Both the position numbers and the translations under genes were made by a program. From positions 24,400,870-24,464,869 of the forward strand of contig OZ038465.1 of NCBI GenBank assembly GCA_964036295.1: DNA of 64,000 nucleotides, read 5' to 3'. Positions 32,034 through 43,229 of this stretch are shown here, one piece after another. The notes under the pieces were generated by a model. The model searched no databases. It saw only the letters and a list, made by a program, of their open reading frames with translations, and was not told where the DNA came from. Each line of letters starts with the position of its first letter. Positions within the stretch are counted from its first letter, which is position 1. Source of the stretch: Plumapathes pennacea. Taxonomy: Eukaryota > Cnidaria > Anthozoa > Antipatharia > Myriopathidae.

Positions 32034-34520
32034 TAGCAATCAACATGGATGGAGAAGTGGAACAGAAAAAAGTCACACTTAATGCAAGAAAGATTCCACT
32101 TTATGACATCAGAAGAGAGGCCCTAATGGCAAACAAAGATTTTCTCAGAATCCAAGATGATGCATATTATGCCCAGCTGGAAGAAGACCAAGTGGTAGGA
32201 GAACTGAAGAAGATCAATGAAGAGCCAAGTGAAGATCCAGAAGAAATGAGAGCACGACTGAAGAAATTCCAGCGTCAAAGGCATTGGCTTCTTTGGCATG
32301 ATCATTCTACCATGGCTAACTATGGGCACATGCTGTTCTGTGTGAGAGAAATGTATGATCCAGCAATCCATCTGACAAGTAGAGAAGCAGCACTGAAGCT
32401 TGGCAAAGATATAGATGTACAAGCTACAGTGGAAAGGCCTCATCTGTATATCCTTGGCCAAAGCAGATCTACAATTGAAGATCAGATGAGATTTGTGCCC
32501 ACCAGACAAGAAGACCTGAGAAGTCTGGACACACCAGTTCTGACACACACTGGAGAAGAAATCCATGACATTATGAGATTTATGAATGGTGACAATCCTG
32601 CAGCAGCACTGGAGGATGGCACACAACATGGTGGACATTTTGGGTGTGTTGGTTGTGATGGCAATATCAACAACAGCCATGATCTGGCCTATTCACTTGA
32701 AAGAAAATACAAAACATTGGAGGAAAAAAAAGCATGTGCTCGCAGGCCCAGCAGGAAGAAAGGGTGGCACAAATCCTTTCAAAAACCTTAAGGTTAATGA
32801 GCTGAAGAATGAACTAAGAGCAAGAGGGATGTCAACTGAAGGGAAGAGAGAAGACTTACAAAAGGAGCTTTCTGAGGAGCTTGGGAGTACAGTAAGAGTT
32901 CCTGCGCTCTTAGATGGGGATGTGACCGTGCAGGACCTGAACCTTCAGTCATATGAAGTGCTGTGTTTTGAGGCCTTGCACTGCACAATGAACCACATCA
33001 AGAACATCCTGCAGGAACTGCCACACCACATAACAGACATAGACATACTAATCAAGTTAAAGGAACTGCTGCAAATACAGCTCAGCAAGGATAAATTGAG
33101 GGGAGTTGACTACCGCAAAACTCTGATCTTTGTCACAATTGCCCTTTACACACAGCTTTACCATGATTTCAAAGCCTTGCTGGTAACATTGTGTGAAATC
33201 ATCCAAATCTTCTATTCCCAAGATGAAGCCAGGTCCCCCAAAATGGTGTTGAGGCTCTACAATCTGTGTTGGAGACACGCAATCCTGTGCCGCAAAGTCC
33301 TGACTCCCCCCAAAGTTCTGACATACAGAAAACTCTTTGGTCTGTACTTTCACAGTATTGTTAGTCATGCTGCTCTCCTTCTTAGGATTGTCTCACACAG
33401 ATCCACCAATGCAGAGATGTTTGAGCGCCTCTTCGAGAAACTCACTGACACTACTACCAAGACCTGGAGCAAGAGGATCGAGGATCTCTGCAACAATGCC
33501 ATCCTGCACTACCAAGCAGATAAAGGGAAAGCAGAAAGCAATGTTGTCAAAGAAGAAAGAGAAATCAGCAAACTTGGAAAGTCCCTCCCTAAACTAGGAA
33601 ATACAATCCTATCTATAGAGGTTCTCCACAAGTATGCTGGTGACTGGCAAGCTCACATGAAGCTCATCGCTGACTTCCTACTCCCTGGACAAAGTGTGTG
33701 GTGGAGTGAAACCGAGGATGACTGCATTGAATTCTTTGATGGGCCTGATGAAGCAGACTTTAGAGAGCAAGGACCAAGGCTGCACCACTTCCACTCCACA
33801 TCAATCAAGGAAGAGCAACTCTACCTTGATGAATGCTGGGTAAACACAATCAACAAAGAGGTTAAACTTCCCGCAACTCGCATCAGAAACCCCGATGGTC
33901 AGTGGCATGTACCACCTACATTTTGCAGTTGCTGATTATACTGACAGGCTCTTTGATGCTGCTGAAGATGATGAGGGGGATGACAGAGAATGTGCCAATT
34001 TTCATGAAGAAGACCCAGCAATTAATGATGAAGACCTGGCTGAAACCAGCAATATGGAGCCTGAAGCAGACCCTGCTACAAATTCAGCTGATCTCCTTGA
34101 GCATGCAGAAACAAGGCCGGTTGTAGAAGAATTTCAACCTCCTGCCAAGAAATGCCACCTGGATCATGGACAAAGCATCAGATCAAAGACAGCCCAAGCC
34201 CTACAAACAGTCCTGGGAACTGTCCTGAGGTGTCAAAATTTGACAAGCTTAAAACCTGTCTCACCAAGAACCCCAAATCAAGGTTTAACATTGACGGTTA
34301 CGAGACCCACCTGGCAGCTATCCAAGTCCTGACACTGAAAGCATACCGACAACTGCACCATGAAATCCAGAGCTGGAAGGCAGAGTTCAAGAGAACTGTT
34401 TTCAGAGATGCAGCTGACACTGACATGAAGTCAGACCCAAACATTTCAGAGCAGTTAAAGAAGTACAGAGTTGGTTCAAAGTTGATTGATCTCTGGAAGA
34501 TTACTGTTCATTTGGAATAG

Positions 34521-35280
34521 GTTATTACACATGCTCCTGGCTGAATTTTTTATTGACACACTGAAAATCATGGTTGCATGTTTTCACAAGAAAAACTGTC
34601 ATTTCTATGAAGTTATAATATTATTGTATTTTAATTTCAATAAGATTTAAGATTTTTTTGTAACAATAATTACTGTTAGCAAAAAGGTTAATATAACAAG
34701 TACATTAACATATTATTCATAAGTACATTAGTCCGGAGAGGAATGAAATATGTAAATATATTGAGTTGGTACTGGAATGCATCTAATTTACTGTACAAGG
34801 TCAGTGTATTTATCTAGTTTATGTACATATTTTTTGCCTGAACTAGAACTGAATTAACAATCATTGATGCAAATTTTAAAACCTATATAAAATTTACAGC
34901 TAATTTCACTTTAGAAAACCCTATTTATTGTACATATCATATCGTATGGGTTAAATAGATTTATTTTCGCATTTGAACATACTTTATTTATTAAAGAAAC
35001 ATAGCTGCAATCTAAATTGCAATTATTCGCAAAACATTTCTGTGTTTTAATTGCTCTTATGCATAATATAGACCTTATCAGAACCACTATCAGCCCCTTT
35101 CGTATGGTAAATATCATTTCACAACATGGAACGGGCACAAAAGAGATCGTTTGCTATCGTCGGCAAGTTAAATATTACATGGCATACACGGAACAGACAT
35201 AAAAACGTCGCTTACCTACCGCACAAACTTCGTTCCTACAGTCCAAAGATCTTGAAATGACACTTCCAGTGTTTTGCGAG
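34521..35280. other. Non-coding 3' region of the SAP-gene unit
   Basis: AT-rich; no frame or repeat supported. On minus, ATG 35343 opens MADAMSEYATDSNGSFPQRC and a further 18 codons to a TAG shortly before a donor-like GTAG/GTAAGC at about 35210. It may be a second, decayed first exon. Confidence 0.35.
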
Positions 35281-35420
35281 ATTCGTTGATGAACATCGTT
35301 GTGGAAATGACCCGTTCGAGTCAGTCGCATATTCACTCATGGCGTCCGCCATATTGAATTCCGTTCAAAGCTTCACGGGGGGGATTTCAAAATATAACCC
35401 AGGCCTTAAGTGACTTGAGT

Positions 35421-36072
35421 AGTTTATCATAACCTGATTTTCCTTACAAAAAATTGAATATGCAATACCTGTAGTCTTGAGTATTTTTACTCTATGTACA
35501 CTCCAATTCTCTTTATCGGGCAACTCTCCTTGCTTTGCCCTTGCAGACGTATTGGTTCTTGGCCAGAAACAACGGACATTTTAGAAGAACAGTTTATGCA
35601 TGTTGTTTATGAGCTAAAAACTAATGATGATAGTAGCTATACACATGATTAGGCATTATAAAGTAGCTATTCTCACCTTGCCAGTGCCCTCAATCCAGGA
35701 TATATGCACAACACTAACAGTGGACTCGTGTGTAAATTCCACTACAACAAATTGTCGACTCATTTGAAAAATACAATCTTTTTCAGAGACCCAAACAGTA
35801 CTAAAGTGTGTTGAGACACAGTACTAAAGTGTGTCTAAAATGTGTCGAAAGTGTTTATATGGAAGTTCAGTATCTGGTTATGGGACTAAAAAAGACTGCA
35901 TTATCACAAAAATGTAAAATAAATTTCAATTTCAATGTTAAATCTGAGGAACTTAGTTGGATTTCATGGTATTCTGTGCTGTTATGTTATTTATATATTA
36001 GTAAAGCAGTTATTATTAATTGTTCAAAACTGTGTGTGTACATGTTTAAGAAAAGATGTGATTAATTACCAG
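35421..36072. other. Non-coding stretch
   Basis: Nothing beyond short AT-rich repeats such as ACTAAAGTGTGT (35793-35840). Confidence 0.5.
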
Positions 36073-36384
36073 TCAGAATTCATGCAGTATTGCCAGGAGC
36101 ACAGATGTAGCATTCTGCTCTATTTCAAACTTGATAGCTTTCCTTTGGAGCCTGTTTCCAGGGCACATTTGCATATGTGCATCTCGTTCTCTTACACTGT
36201 GCACTCCAATTATACGAGAGTCACAAGGCTGGTTGAAGAGTGGTACAGTTACATTGTAAGTTCTGCACAGGAATAATGGGTGTCCATTTTCATCCAATTC
36301 ATCTGCGGCATTGCCCACAACTTCACAGCATGATGTACCATTGATTATGTAGCAGTTGTTTGGTTTCCTCATGGAAATCTGGGT
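36073..36384 (-). pseudogene. Probable C-terminal piece of the CACTA-type transposase
   Basis: A 99-codon frame reads MRKPNNCYIINGTSCCEVVG, FLCRTYNVTVPLFNQPCDSR, IIGVHSVRERD and ends at TGA 36073. The pattern of a short PNNC.II block, then a F..PCDS.I..V block, is what the C-terminus of animal Transposase_21 proteins looks like. It lies on the same strand as the 40213-41737 frame and on the other side of LINE copy 2. The middle of the protein is missing, so deletion accompanied or preceded the LINE insertion. Confidence 0.5.
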
Positions 36385-37170
36385 CCTTTGTTGATGTCTG
36401 AGTGCTTGTTTGTTGTCTAATTCACTTAGTCTTTTAACTATTTGTGCAAAGAGTTTTTGCCTGATCGTACAAGTCTTTTTAACTGTTGCATGTAATTTTC
36501 AAATGGAAATGCATCACACATCCTCTGTATAACAACAAACAGGGGAAATGTCTACTCGACATTAGTGACATTTACGATCTCGACTCCCTCGTAAACAAAC
36601 CAACAAGGGTATCAGCAAATAGATCTTCATGTCTCGATGTTATTCTCACTAATGTCCCAGCATTCATGAGAGACTCTGGCGTCATCGAGACTGGCCTAAG
36701 CGATCACTGCCTCGTGTACACAGTGCTGAACACCAAACTGCTGAGACCAAAATCTGAAGCCACCATTAGGCGATCGTTTAAGAATTTTGATCAGGACACT
36801 TTCCTCGATGATCTTAGCAGAGTGCCGTTCTCGACTGCATATGTCTTTGATGATCCAAACGATGTCTACTGGTGCTGGGAAAAACTCTACAAACAAGTCC
36901 TAGATGATCATGCCCCGATAAAAACGTATCACAGGCGTCCGTTGACTGGATCCAAATTTATAACTACTGAAACCAGAAATGCCATGAGAAAGCGGGATCG
37001 ATTGAAGAAGATCTTTCACAAAACAAGAAACCCAACAGACTATTAAAGCTATCGGCAAATGAGAAACAGGGTCACAAGCATGAGAAGGAAGACTGTACAA
37101 GAGCATTTTAGAAAGCTCTGTGATAACAACAGCAGTGACCAAAGAAAGTTTTGGAATACAATAAAACCTT
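36385..37170 (+). pseudogene. LINE copy 2, 5' part
   Basis: Near-identical to 19167-19954: same first base, same truncated endonuclease with GLSDHCLVY, same linker. A stop lies one codon later than in copy 1 (NPTDY-stop at 37044-37046). It is interrupted after ATAAAACCTT by X2. Confidence 0.85.
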
Positions 37171-38301
37171 TTATTATACAACTCCCTTAGTAACGTGAAA
37201 ATACCGCATAGTAACGTGCGAATAACTCCATAGACACGTAAAAAAGATACAGCCGTATTCAACGTTGCTAAGGAAAAAAAAAACGTTTTCTTCATTCACT
37301 GCCGTTAATTCTTTTCTTCCGTTTTTTTTGTATAAAAGTCACCCTGTGCACAGCTGGTATTTACATTACTTCTAGAGATTATTAAGCAAAGAAAGAAGCA
37401 CAGAATTTAAACTGACCTGGCTTACTATCCGATACGCAAAACCGAGCACGGAGACCAGCTTCTTCGTCAGAAAATCAACTGAATTTGCCGGAACATAACT
37501 AATCTTCCATTCCACAAAATTTCAGACCACACACCACAGTTCAGTTATCAGGCCATAGTGTTTCCAGCAGATCAATATTTCTGAGAGCAGTTTAAGAATC
37601 CCTGTCAATCTCGAAACGAGATCTTGTCGGCATTCAACACGGCAGCCGTTGGATTTGCCTCGGCGTGTAATTCCAGTCCAAGATCTATGGCATCGACTTG
37701 CAACAACAGGCAATGATTACCTCTATCGAGAAACGGCAACTTGTATGCGAACTGTACCACCACTGGTCACAAGATAAAGTCCTTTTCATACTTCATAAGC
37801 GAGGAGAAGGCGAGAACTGGCTGTTTGTTGATTCATGGCACTCGACGAAAACGAAGAGTGTTGACACATCTCGTTCGTCCAATTTGTTCTGTTTACGACC
37901 ACATTATGTGATGTAGTATCTCAGATCTCCCCGCAAACTTTGTTTAAAGTACCTCTTTCAGCTTCACTGTTACTCGGGCTCAGAAAACAACGACTAGAAG
38001 TACTGCAAGTACAAAATCCGCGCTTGCTTTCTGCACACGGCACTAAACTTGATTGACATATCGCGCGCGGAAAACATGTCACTTTGGTCACACAACATAC
38101 CGCGATTTAAAAATAATTTGCATCTTTTACTAAGGGAGTTGTATAATAAATAACTTATTAGACACTTAGGCGTATAGTACGGCTGTATATTTTTACTCGT
38201 CGTTTGTATTTTGGCTCGCCGAAGCGGCTCGCCAAAATACTGCACGACTCGTAAAAATATACAGCCGTACTACACGCCTAAGTGTCTAATAAGATATATA
38301 T
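37171..38301 (+). mobile_element. Element X2, non-autonomous relative of X1
   Basis: Inserted in LINE copy 2 at the base where X1 entered copy 1. Left end TTATTATACAACTCCCTTAG (37171) is repeated inverted as CTAAGGGAGTTGTATAATAA (38130-38149). A hairpin follows (38155-38291) with outer arms TTATTAGACACTTAGGCG and CGCCTAAGTGTCTAATAA, then GATATATATAT. The interior shares little with X1 and has no recombinase frame. Confidence 0.8.
38155..38291. repeat. Terminal hairpin of X2
   Basis: Arms TTATTAGACACTTAGGCG/CGCCTAAGTGTCTAATAA, GTACGGCTGTATATTTTTAC / GTAAAAATATACAGCCGTAC and GGCTCGCC/GGCTCGCC at the tip. Sequence differs from X1 and X3 hairpins, but size and position agree. Confidence 0.85.
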
Positions 38302-40212
38302 ATTGACTCGCGGAAGTGTAAGAACTACGGCCGTATTGTCCTCAAGGACAATAACAGGATCATTACAGACCAACAAAAGGTGGCGGAGACATTAAATGAT
38401 TTCTTCACAACCGTCGATTGTCCCGAAACTGCTCAACCAAAACCCTCGCCAGACCTCAGCCACATAACTGAACATGTAGTTAATACATCAAGTCTGTCGC
38501 TGGGGAAAACAAATCCAAAGGAAGTGAAAGAGATTCTTCTCAGCCTTAAGCCAAACAAAGCGACGGGATACGATCTCATTCCTACGCGTGCAATAAAACA
38601 ATCAGCAGACGTACTTTGTTACCCTCTAAGTACGTTAGTTAACTACGTGGTAGACGATGGTAAAATACCGCAACAGTGGAAACTTGGGGAAGTTGCACCC
38701 GTCTATAAGAAGAACTGTGCCTTAAACAAATCAAACTATAGGCCAATTACCATTCTGCCGTCACTCTCAAAAGTGTTTGAGAGGCTAATACACGCCAGAG
38801 TGAGCCCTCACTTTGAGAACATTTTTCATAAGTACGTATTCGCCTATAGGAAACATCATGGTTGTGATGCCGCTTTGCTCAGCCTAACCGAACAGTGGAA
38901 AAAGGAACTCGATAACCACAAAATTATTGGTCTCGTCTCGATGGACCTGTCAAAGGCATCGACACACTACCGCATGAGCTAATAATAAAAAAGCTAAGGC
39001 TATACGGAGCTGACGACAAAACAGCCGAACTCTTTAAGGATTATCTATCAAATCGCCGTCAACGAGTTAAGATCGGAAACAGCTACTCCGCCTTGCAGAG
39101 CATCACGGCCGGAGTCCCGCAGGGCTCCATACTTGGCCCTGTCTTATTCAACATCTTCATGAATGATCTTGCTTATGCTGTTAAACAAAGCTCATTGTCA
39201 GCTTATGCAGACGACACACAAATCTTCCATGCAGATAAAGATCTTAACAAAGTCGAAGAAACCATAAACGATGATTTATCTAACGTCGATAAATGGTACA
39301 AAGAAAACGGAATGAAAAGAAACCCCTCTAAGTATCATGCAATGATCTTGGGTAAAACACAGAAAAAACTAAAATTTCATTGCGAGAACATAGTCATCCC
39401 GAACAGTGAAGCATTCGAGTTACTAGGTGTCACCGTGGATAACAAACTTAAATTTGACCTGCACACTGCTAAAGTCTGCAGGAAGGTATCTCAGCAGGTT
39501 GCTGTGTTAAGACGTATGAGGAACATGTTACCATTCGAAATAAGGGTGAGAATCTACAAATCCTTTATTGTTCTACACTTTACTTACTGTGCAGAAACTT
39601 GGCATTTCTGCAGCAAGACGTCTGCCGACAAACTAGATAAGGTAATGAGCGCGCCGTCCGCTTCGTCTTCAGTGACAAAAGTACCCCGTATGAAGATCTA
39701 CTCAAGAAGTTAGGCAGCACTTCATTAAGACACCAAAGAGCAATTAAAATCCTCAGTACTGTTTATAAGTTGATAAATAATAGTAACACTCCAGAGAGCC
39801 TGAGGGGCCTACTCGAGCGCAGAAACAATGTATACAATTTAAGAGGAAAAGACATCCTGAAACTACCAAAGCCTAACACAACCACGTAGGTCTTACTTCG
39901 TGGCGTTACAAGGCTGCCAAGCTATGGAATGCCCTCCCTGAAACAGTGCGAACGGCAGCCAACCTTAAAGCCTTCAAGAAAGGTCTTTATGACATTGAAT
40001 TATTATTATAATTATAATAATTATATTTTATATTGCTTTTAGTCAATTTTACTCTGTATATATCTATTTATAGTCTTAATTACTTCTATTCTTATATATT
40101 AATTCAGTTTGTGGCATTACCTGTAAATTAGCTTGTGTTTCCCGTATTCTGGGCACACTTTCTATAGCTAAGTGTAATTGATCACGTAAAATAAAGGTTT
40201 ATCTTATCTTAT
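38302..40212 (+). pseudogene. LINE copy 2, reverse transcriptase part and 3' tail
   Basis: RT domain as in copy 1 with Tyr-Arg where copy 1 has a stop. A one-base loss at about 38959 (AAGGCATCGAC against AAGGCATTCGAC) breaks motif A. AYADDTQIF and GVPQGSILGP are intact downstream (39093-39713). The C-terminal frameshift of copy 1 is also present. Unlike copy 1 it keeps the C-terminus (KAAKLWNALPETVRTA), a 3' UTR and the tail AATAAAGGTTTATCTTATCT TATC at 40190-40212, a short TTATC-type repeat as in CR1/L2-like LINEs. It abuts the CACTA frame directly. Confidence 0.88.
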
Positions 40213-41737
40213 CCATCTTCTTGTCTAAGCTACCATGTTCCTCTGCATCTGTAGCCAAATGAATCATGGTATGAACATTGTATACTAGAAATTCAATGCC
40301 ATACAAGGTGCGAGCTTGATTCACAAAGTAAACCAGCAACTCGTGTGCATAATTCCTGTGGACTACAACAGTCCTGGGGCAGACAAGAATAGATATAGCT
40401 ATGCTTAGAGCCATTAAATATTCATACATGGGCTGTGGTAGAATACCTTGTAGAACAATTTTTCCAGTGTACAATAAGAATTGCCTAACCTCTGTGGCTT
40501 TCCAACTATCTTCCTCATGTAGGCCCCTTGGTTTGCGTGCAAAGCTGTTGGGAATAGATGCTTTCATTTGAACCAGTTTATCACTGATCTGACGAATCTG
40601 GCCTGCAGACATTCTCACTTCTCTGTCACCTCTCATCCATGTAAGGATTAATTTCTTCATTACACCAACACAACTCTGGTGCATGTAATCAATTGGAAAT
40701 GTTTTTACCATGTCAATAGGTAAATCACAGAAAGGAGACGCACCACGATGATCTTCTTCGTTAGACTGATTTCTGAATGACTCATCAGTACGCAGCTCCA
40801 CATTTTGTACATCTTGGAATGTTATTCTGCCTTGCCAAAAACCTTGTTGGGTACACTTGTCACAACCATAATACCCAGAGTACTGCTTGATTGATTTCAC
40901 TAAAGCCTTGGCTGGAGCATCACATGTAACACACCTGAGTGCAATTCTAAATGTTTTTTCTCCATCATTCATGCCATGATTGAGCATGTGGCTCAAGTCT
41001 CTTATTGTGTCTTGTAAGAAGTCTAAATTTGATGGTTTAGACACTCCAAAAGTTAGAGCCACTGGGAAAACTATAATTGGCCCCACATTTACTATTGCAC
41101 ATAAAATTGGCCATAAACCTTTGCTTGAGCTTTTGAAGAGGGGTACACCATCGATGTTCAGTGAAATTTGAATGACATCCACATTTCCTCTTATTTCTAA
41201 AGGATATTTCCTGAAGTTCTTCAGCAATACATCATTTAGTCCAAAGTAAACGTATTCCATCCCAGATTTGATTTGCGTTGGTATCTCTCTGACTGTATTT
41301 AGCAATGAGCGAGCAGTGACTGGTAAACAAGGGTGCCCGGATCTTTTTAAAAGCCTCAGGAGGCCATCCACTACATTGTGTTTCACTTGGAACTCGTTTA
41401 CCCAATTTGCCAAACCATTTTTCAACGATTCATCCTGTAGGTTTTCTGATTCATTACTAGAGACTGATGATAAGGGGGAAACATCTCTTTCTAAAGTTCT
41501 GGCACCTTCAGAATTGCTACCACTCTGGCTTTCAGAATCAGATGCGTTTAGTATGCTGCCATCAAAACTTCTATTGTCTGCTTCAGATTCCGAACCCACT
41601 GGGCCCGCAGAGCTGGTATCTTTAACCAGTGACTCACTATCACTACTGTCACTGTTACACGCATCATTTCCCATGCGATTTAATGACCGATTGGCAGCTT
41701 CCCACTTTCGCTTGTATTGTAGACGGCTTGCCTTCAT
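40213..41737 (-). pseudogene. Animal CACTA/EnSpm transposase (Transposase_21-like), truncated
   Basis: A 508-codon open frame from ATG 41737. The N-terminus is basic then Ser/Asp/Glu-rich (residues 20-100). The conserved part starts GLANWVNEFQVKHNVVDGLL, then SLNIDGVPLFKSSSKGLWPI with a probable first catalytic Asp, VTCDAPAKALVK with the second, GYYGCDKC (zinc pair), LRTDESF, FPIDYMHQSCVGVMKKLI and WKATEVRQFLLYTG. These blocks define the family. At SLDKK it runs into the TTATC tail of LINE copy 2, and the remaining C-terminus is lost or displaced to 36073-36384. No stop interrupts the surviving part, so the LINE insertion looks like the main lesion. Confidence 0.82.
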
Positions 41738-43072
41738 GTTACCAGTCTGTAACTTTTATGAATGAAAAAACCTTATTTGCATTTTCCTGATTTTGAGAAT
41801 ACACGTTTGTTTAACTTGATAGTTATAACTTCTCTCAGCATTAAATGGGGCTACGATAATTTTCGCTTTTTTGTGCCAAGTACACTAGGATTGTACATTT
41901 TAGATATGTTACGCTGTGGTTCCTTGTCTGGGAAATAATGCAGAAGCATTTGGACTCGTTGTGTGACTTGACTAAATAACCGCAAAGTAATATACAATCG
42001 TGATATACATTGCAAGCAATAACTAGCCAACAGCATTCGAAAATGACAGGTTAATAGTTATCAAATTACTGTGCAGCATTGTTCGATCGACGTTGCAGCC
42101 AGAAAGGCAGATTAGACAAGTTGCAATAAACAAAAACGTTTTGCCACGAAAATTAGAAAAATGGTACTGTGCCGTACAAATGGATAAATGAAACGAATTG
42201 AAAGCTTTGTATGAATTAGAAAGATAATCAAATTATAACCAATAGACTAATTAGCAAAGGTCACCAGGATCAAATGTAAATTAAAGTAAAATCTTACCTT
42301 TATAGAAATATAGAGATTGACCCTTGGTCCGGCTTGATTTGACTTGACTTGACTTGACCTGACTTGACTTGCACAAGAGGAGATGCTGGCAGCTAGTATA
42401 GCTACTATGACTACTACTCCAAGTGATGAATATTGAACAATCTGGTGCTGTTTTATGACTACAGGAAGTCATAAACGTGCCACCTTCGGTTGATGTAATA
42501 TCCTCTGACTAAACACAAAAGAATGAAAAATAACCACGCCAGGATTCCATGGCGCTAGAGTCAGCAAAGAGGGAGGAAATGAATCCTACGATATATACAA
42601 ATAAGGACTTACAGCGAGTAGACATTTGTTTTCTCTATTCCGCCCAGCTTGCGGTATAGCATATTGAGTCACCAAATACAGAGGAATTGCCTTTGTGTAC
42701 AGTAGTTGAAACTAGAACGAATGAAGCTTCTTTATTTCCAATGAAATAAACGAATTATATACGCCAATGAAACGACTCTTCGTGTTTTCCTGATTGATGG
42801 CAGAAGTGAAAAAATCTCAAAATGGAGGGCTTTGTCCCTGTGCACGACATAACATACACTCCCATGACTATTAATAAATGATCCAACGTGGGTTTCTTGA
42901 GGAAGCATTCTTTTATTTTTCTCTCCAGGAAAACCCCATGATATTTCAACATCTGGTGTCTTCTAGCGACTGGGAAACGCCGTTATGAATCTACCAAGGC
43001 CCATTTTATTTTCGCCACGCTGAGAAGTCTGGCACGTTTGGAGCAACAACTACCTCCGGTGTCTACAGAGAC
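41738..43072. other. Non-coding; (TTGAC)n simple repeat
   Basis: TGACTTGACTTGACTTGACC and similar 5-bp units fill 42335-42372. Nothing else supportable. Confidence 0.6.
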
Positions 43073-43229
43073 ATTAGGGAACTTAAGCAACTGACGTTTT
43101 CGGCGCGATGGCGACGTGAAAATCGAGAAAGACTGGGTCAGAGGTTGCAGTCGGCGCGCCAAAATATAAGTAGTTAAGCAGCCGGCGACGGCGACCTCGA
43201 CCTCGAGTTTGTTTTTGTGCGTTTTAGTC

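Larger units (their letters stand above)
28247..34520 (+). pseudogene. SAP-domain putative DDE transposase gene, interrupted
   Basis: Start ATG 28247 (MAVKVECAWARVFIRETKNI). After one extra C near 29050 the frame runs to donor CACAAG/GTATTT (29307). Acceptor TCATCATGTCAG leads to GVRVRRATRKQKGQEISIPV and VVETEVIKL. The coding sequence is then split at TA (29773) by a 2.26-kb insertion and resumes in frame at 32036 (AINMDGEVEQKK). Landmarks: LLWHDHST; GDNPAAALE followed by GGHFGCVGCDG; after a frameshift near 32735, a SAP motif LKVNELKNELRARGMSTEGK; STNAEMFERLF. Frameshifts near 33900 and 34180 precede the end at 34520. D-N-P-A with C-x2-C parallels the D-A-P-A zinc region of CACTA transposases. 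DDE activity is inference. Confidence 0.6.
27178..35420 (+). mobile_element. 8.2-kb TIR-bounded unit carrying a SAP-domain gene
   Basis: ACTCAAGTCACTTAAGGCCT plus GG at 27178-27199 is repeated exactly, inverted, at 35399-35420 (22 bp; weak extension outward). Between them lie ATGGCGGAC starts near each end (27856 on plus, 35343 on minus), an E2F-like TTTGGCGCC (28070), and one long plus-strand gene (28247-34520). The layout is that of a large DNA transposon with a single multi-exon gene. No target duplication is evident by eye. The protein family is multi-copy in cnidarian genomes to my knowledge but I know no named transposon class for it. Confidence 0.55.
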
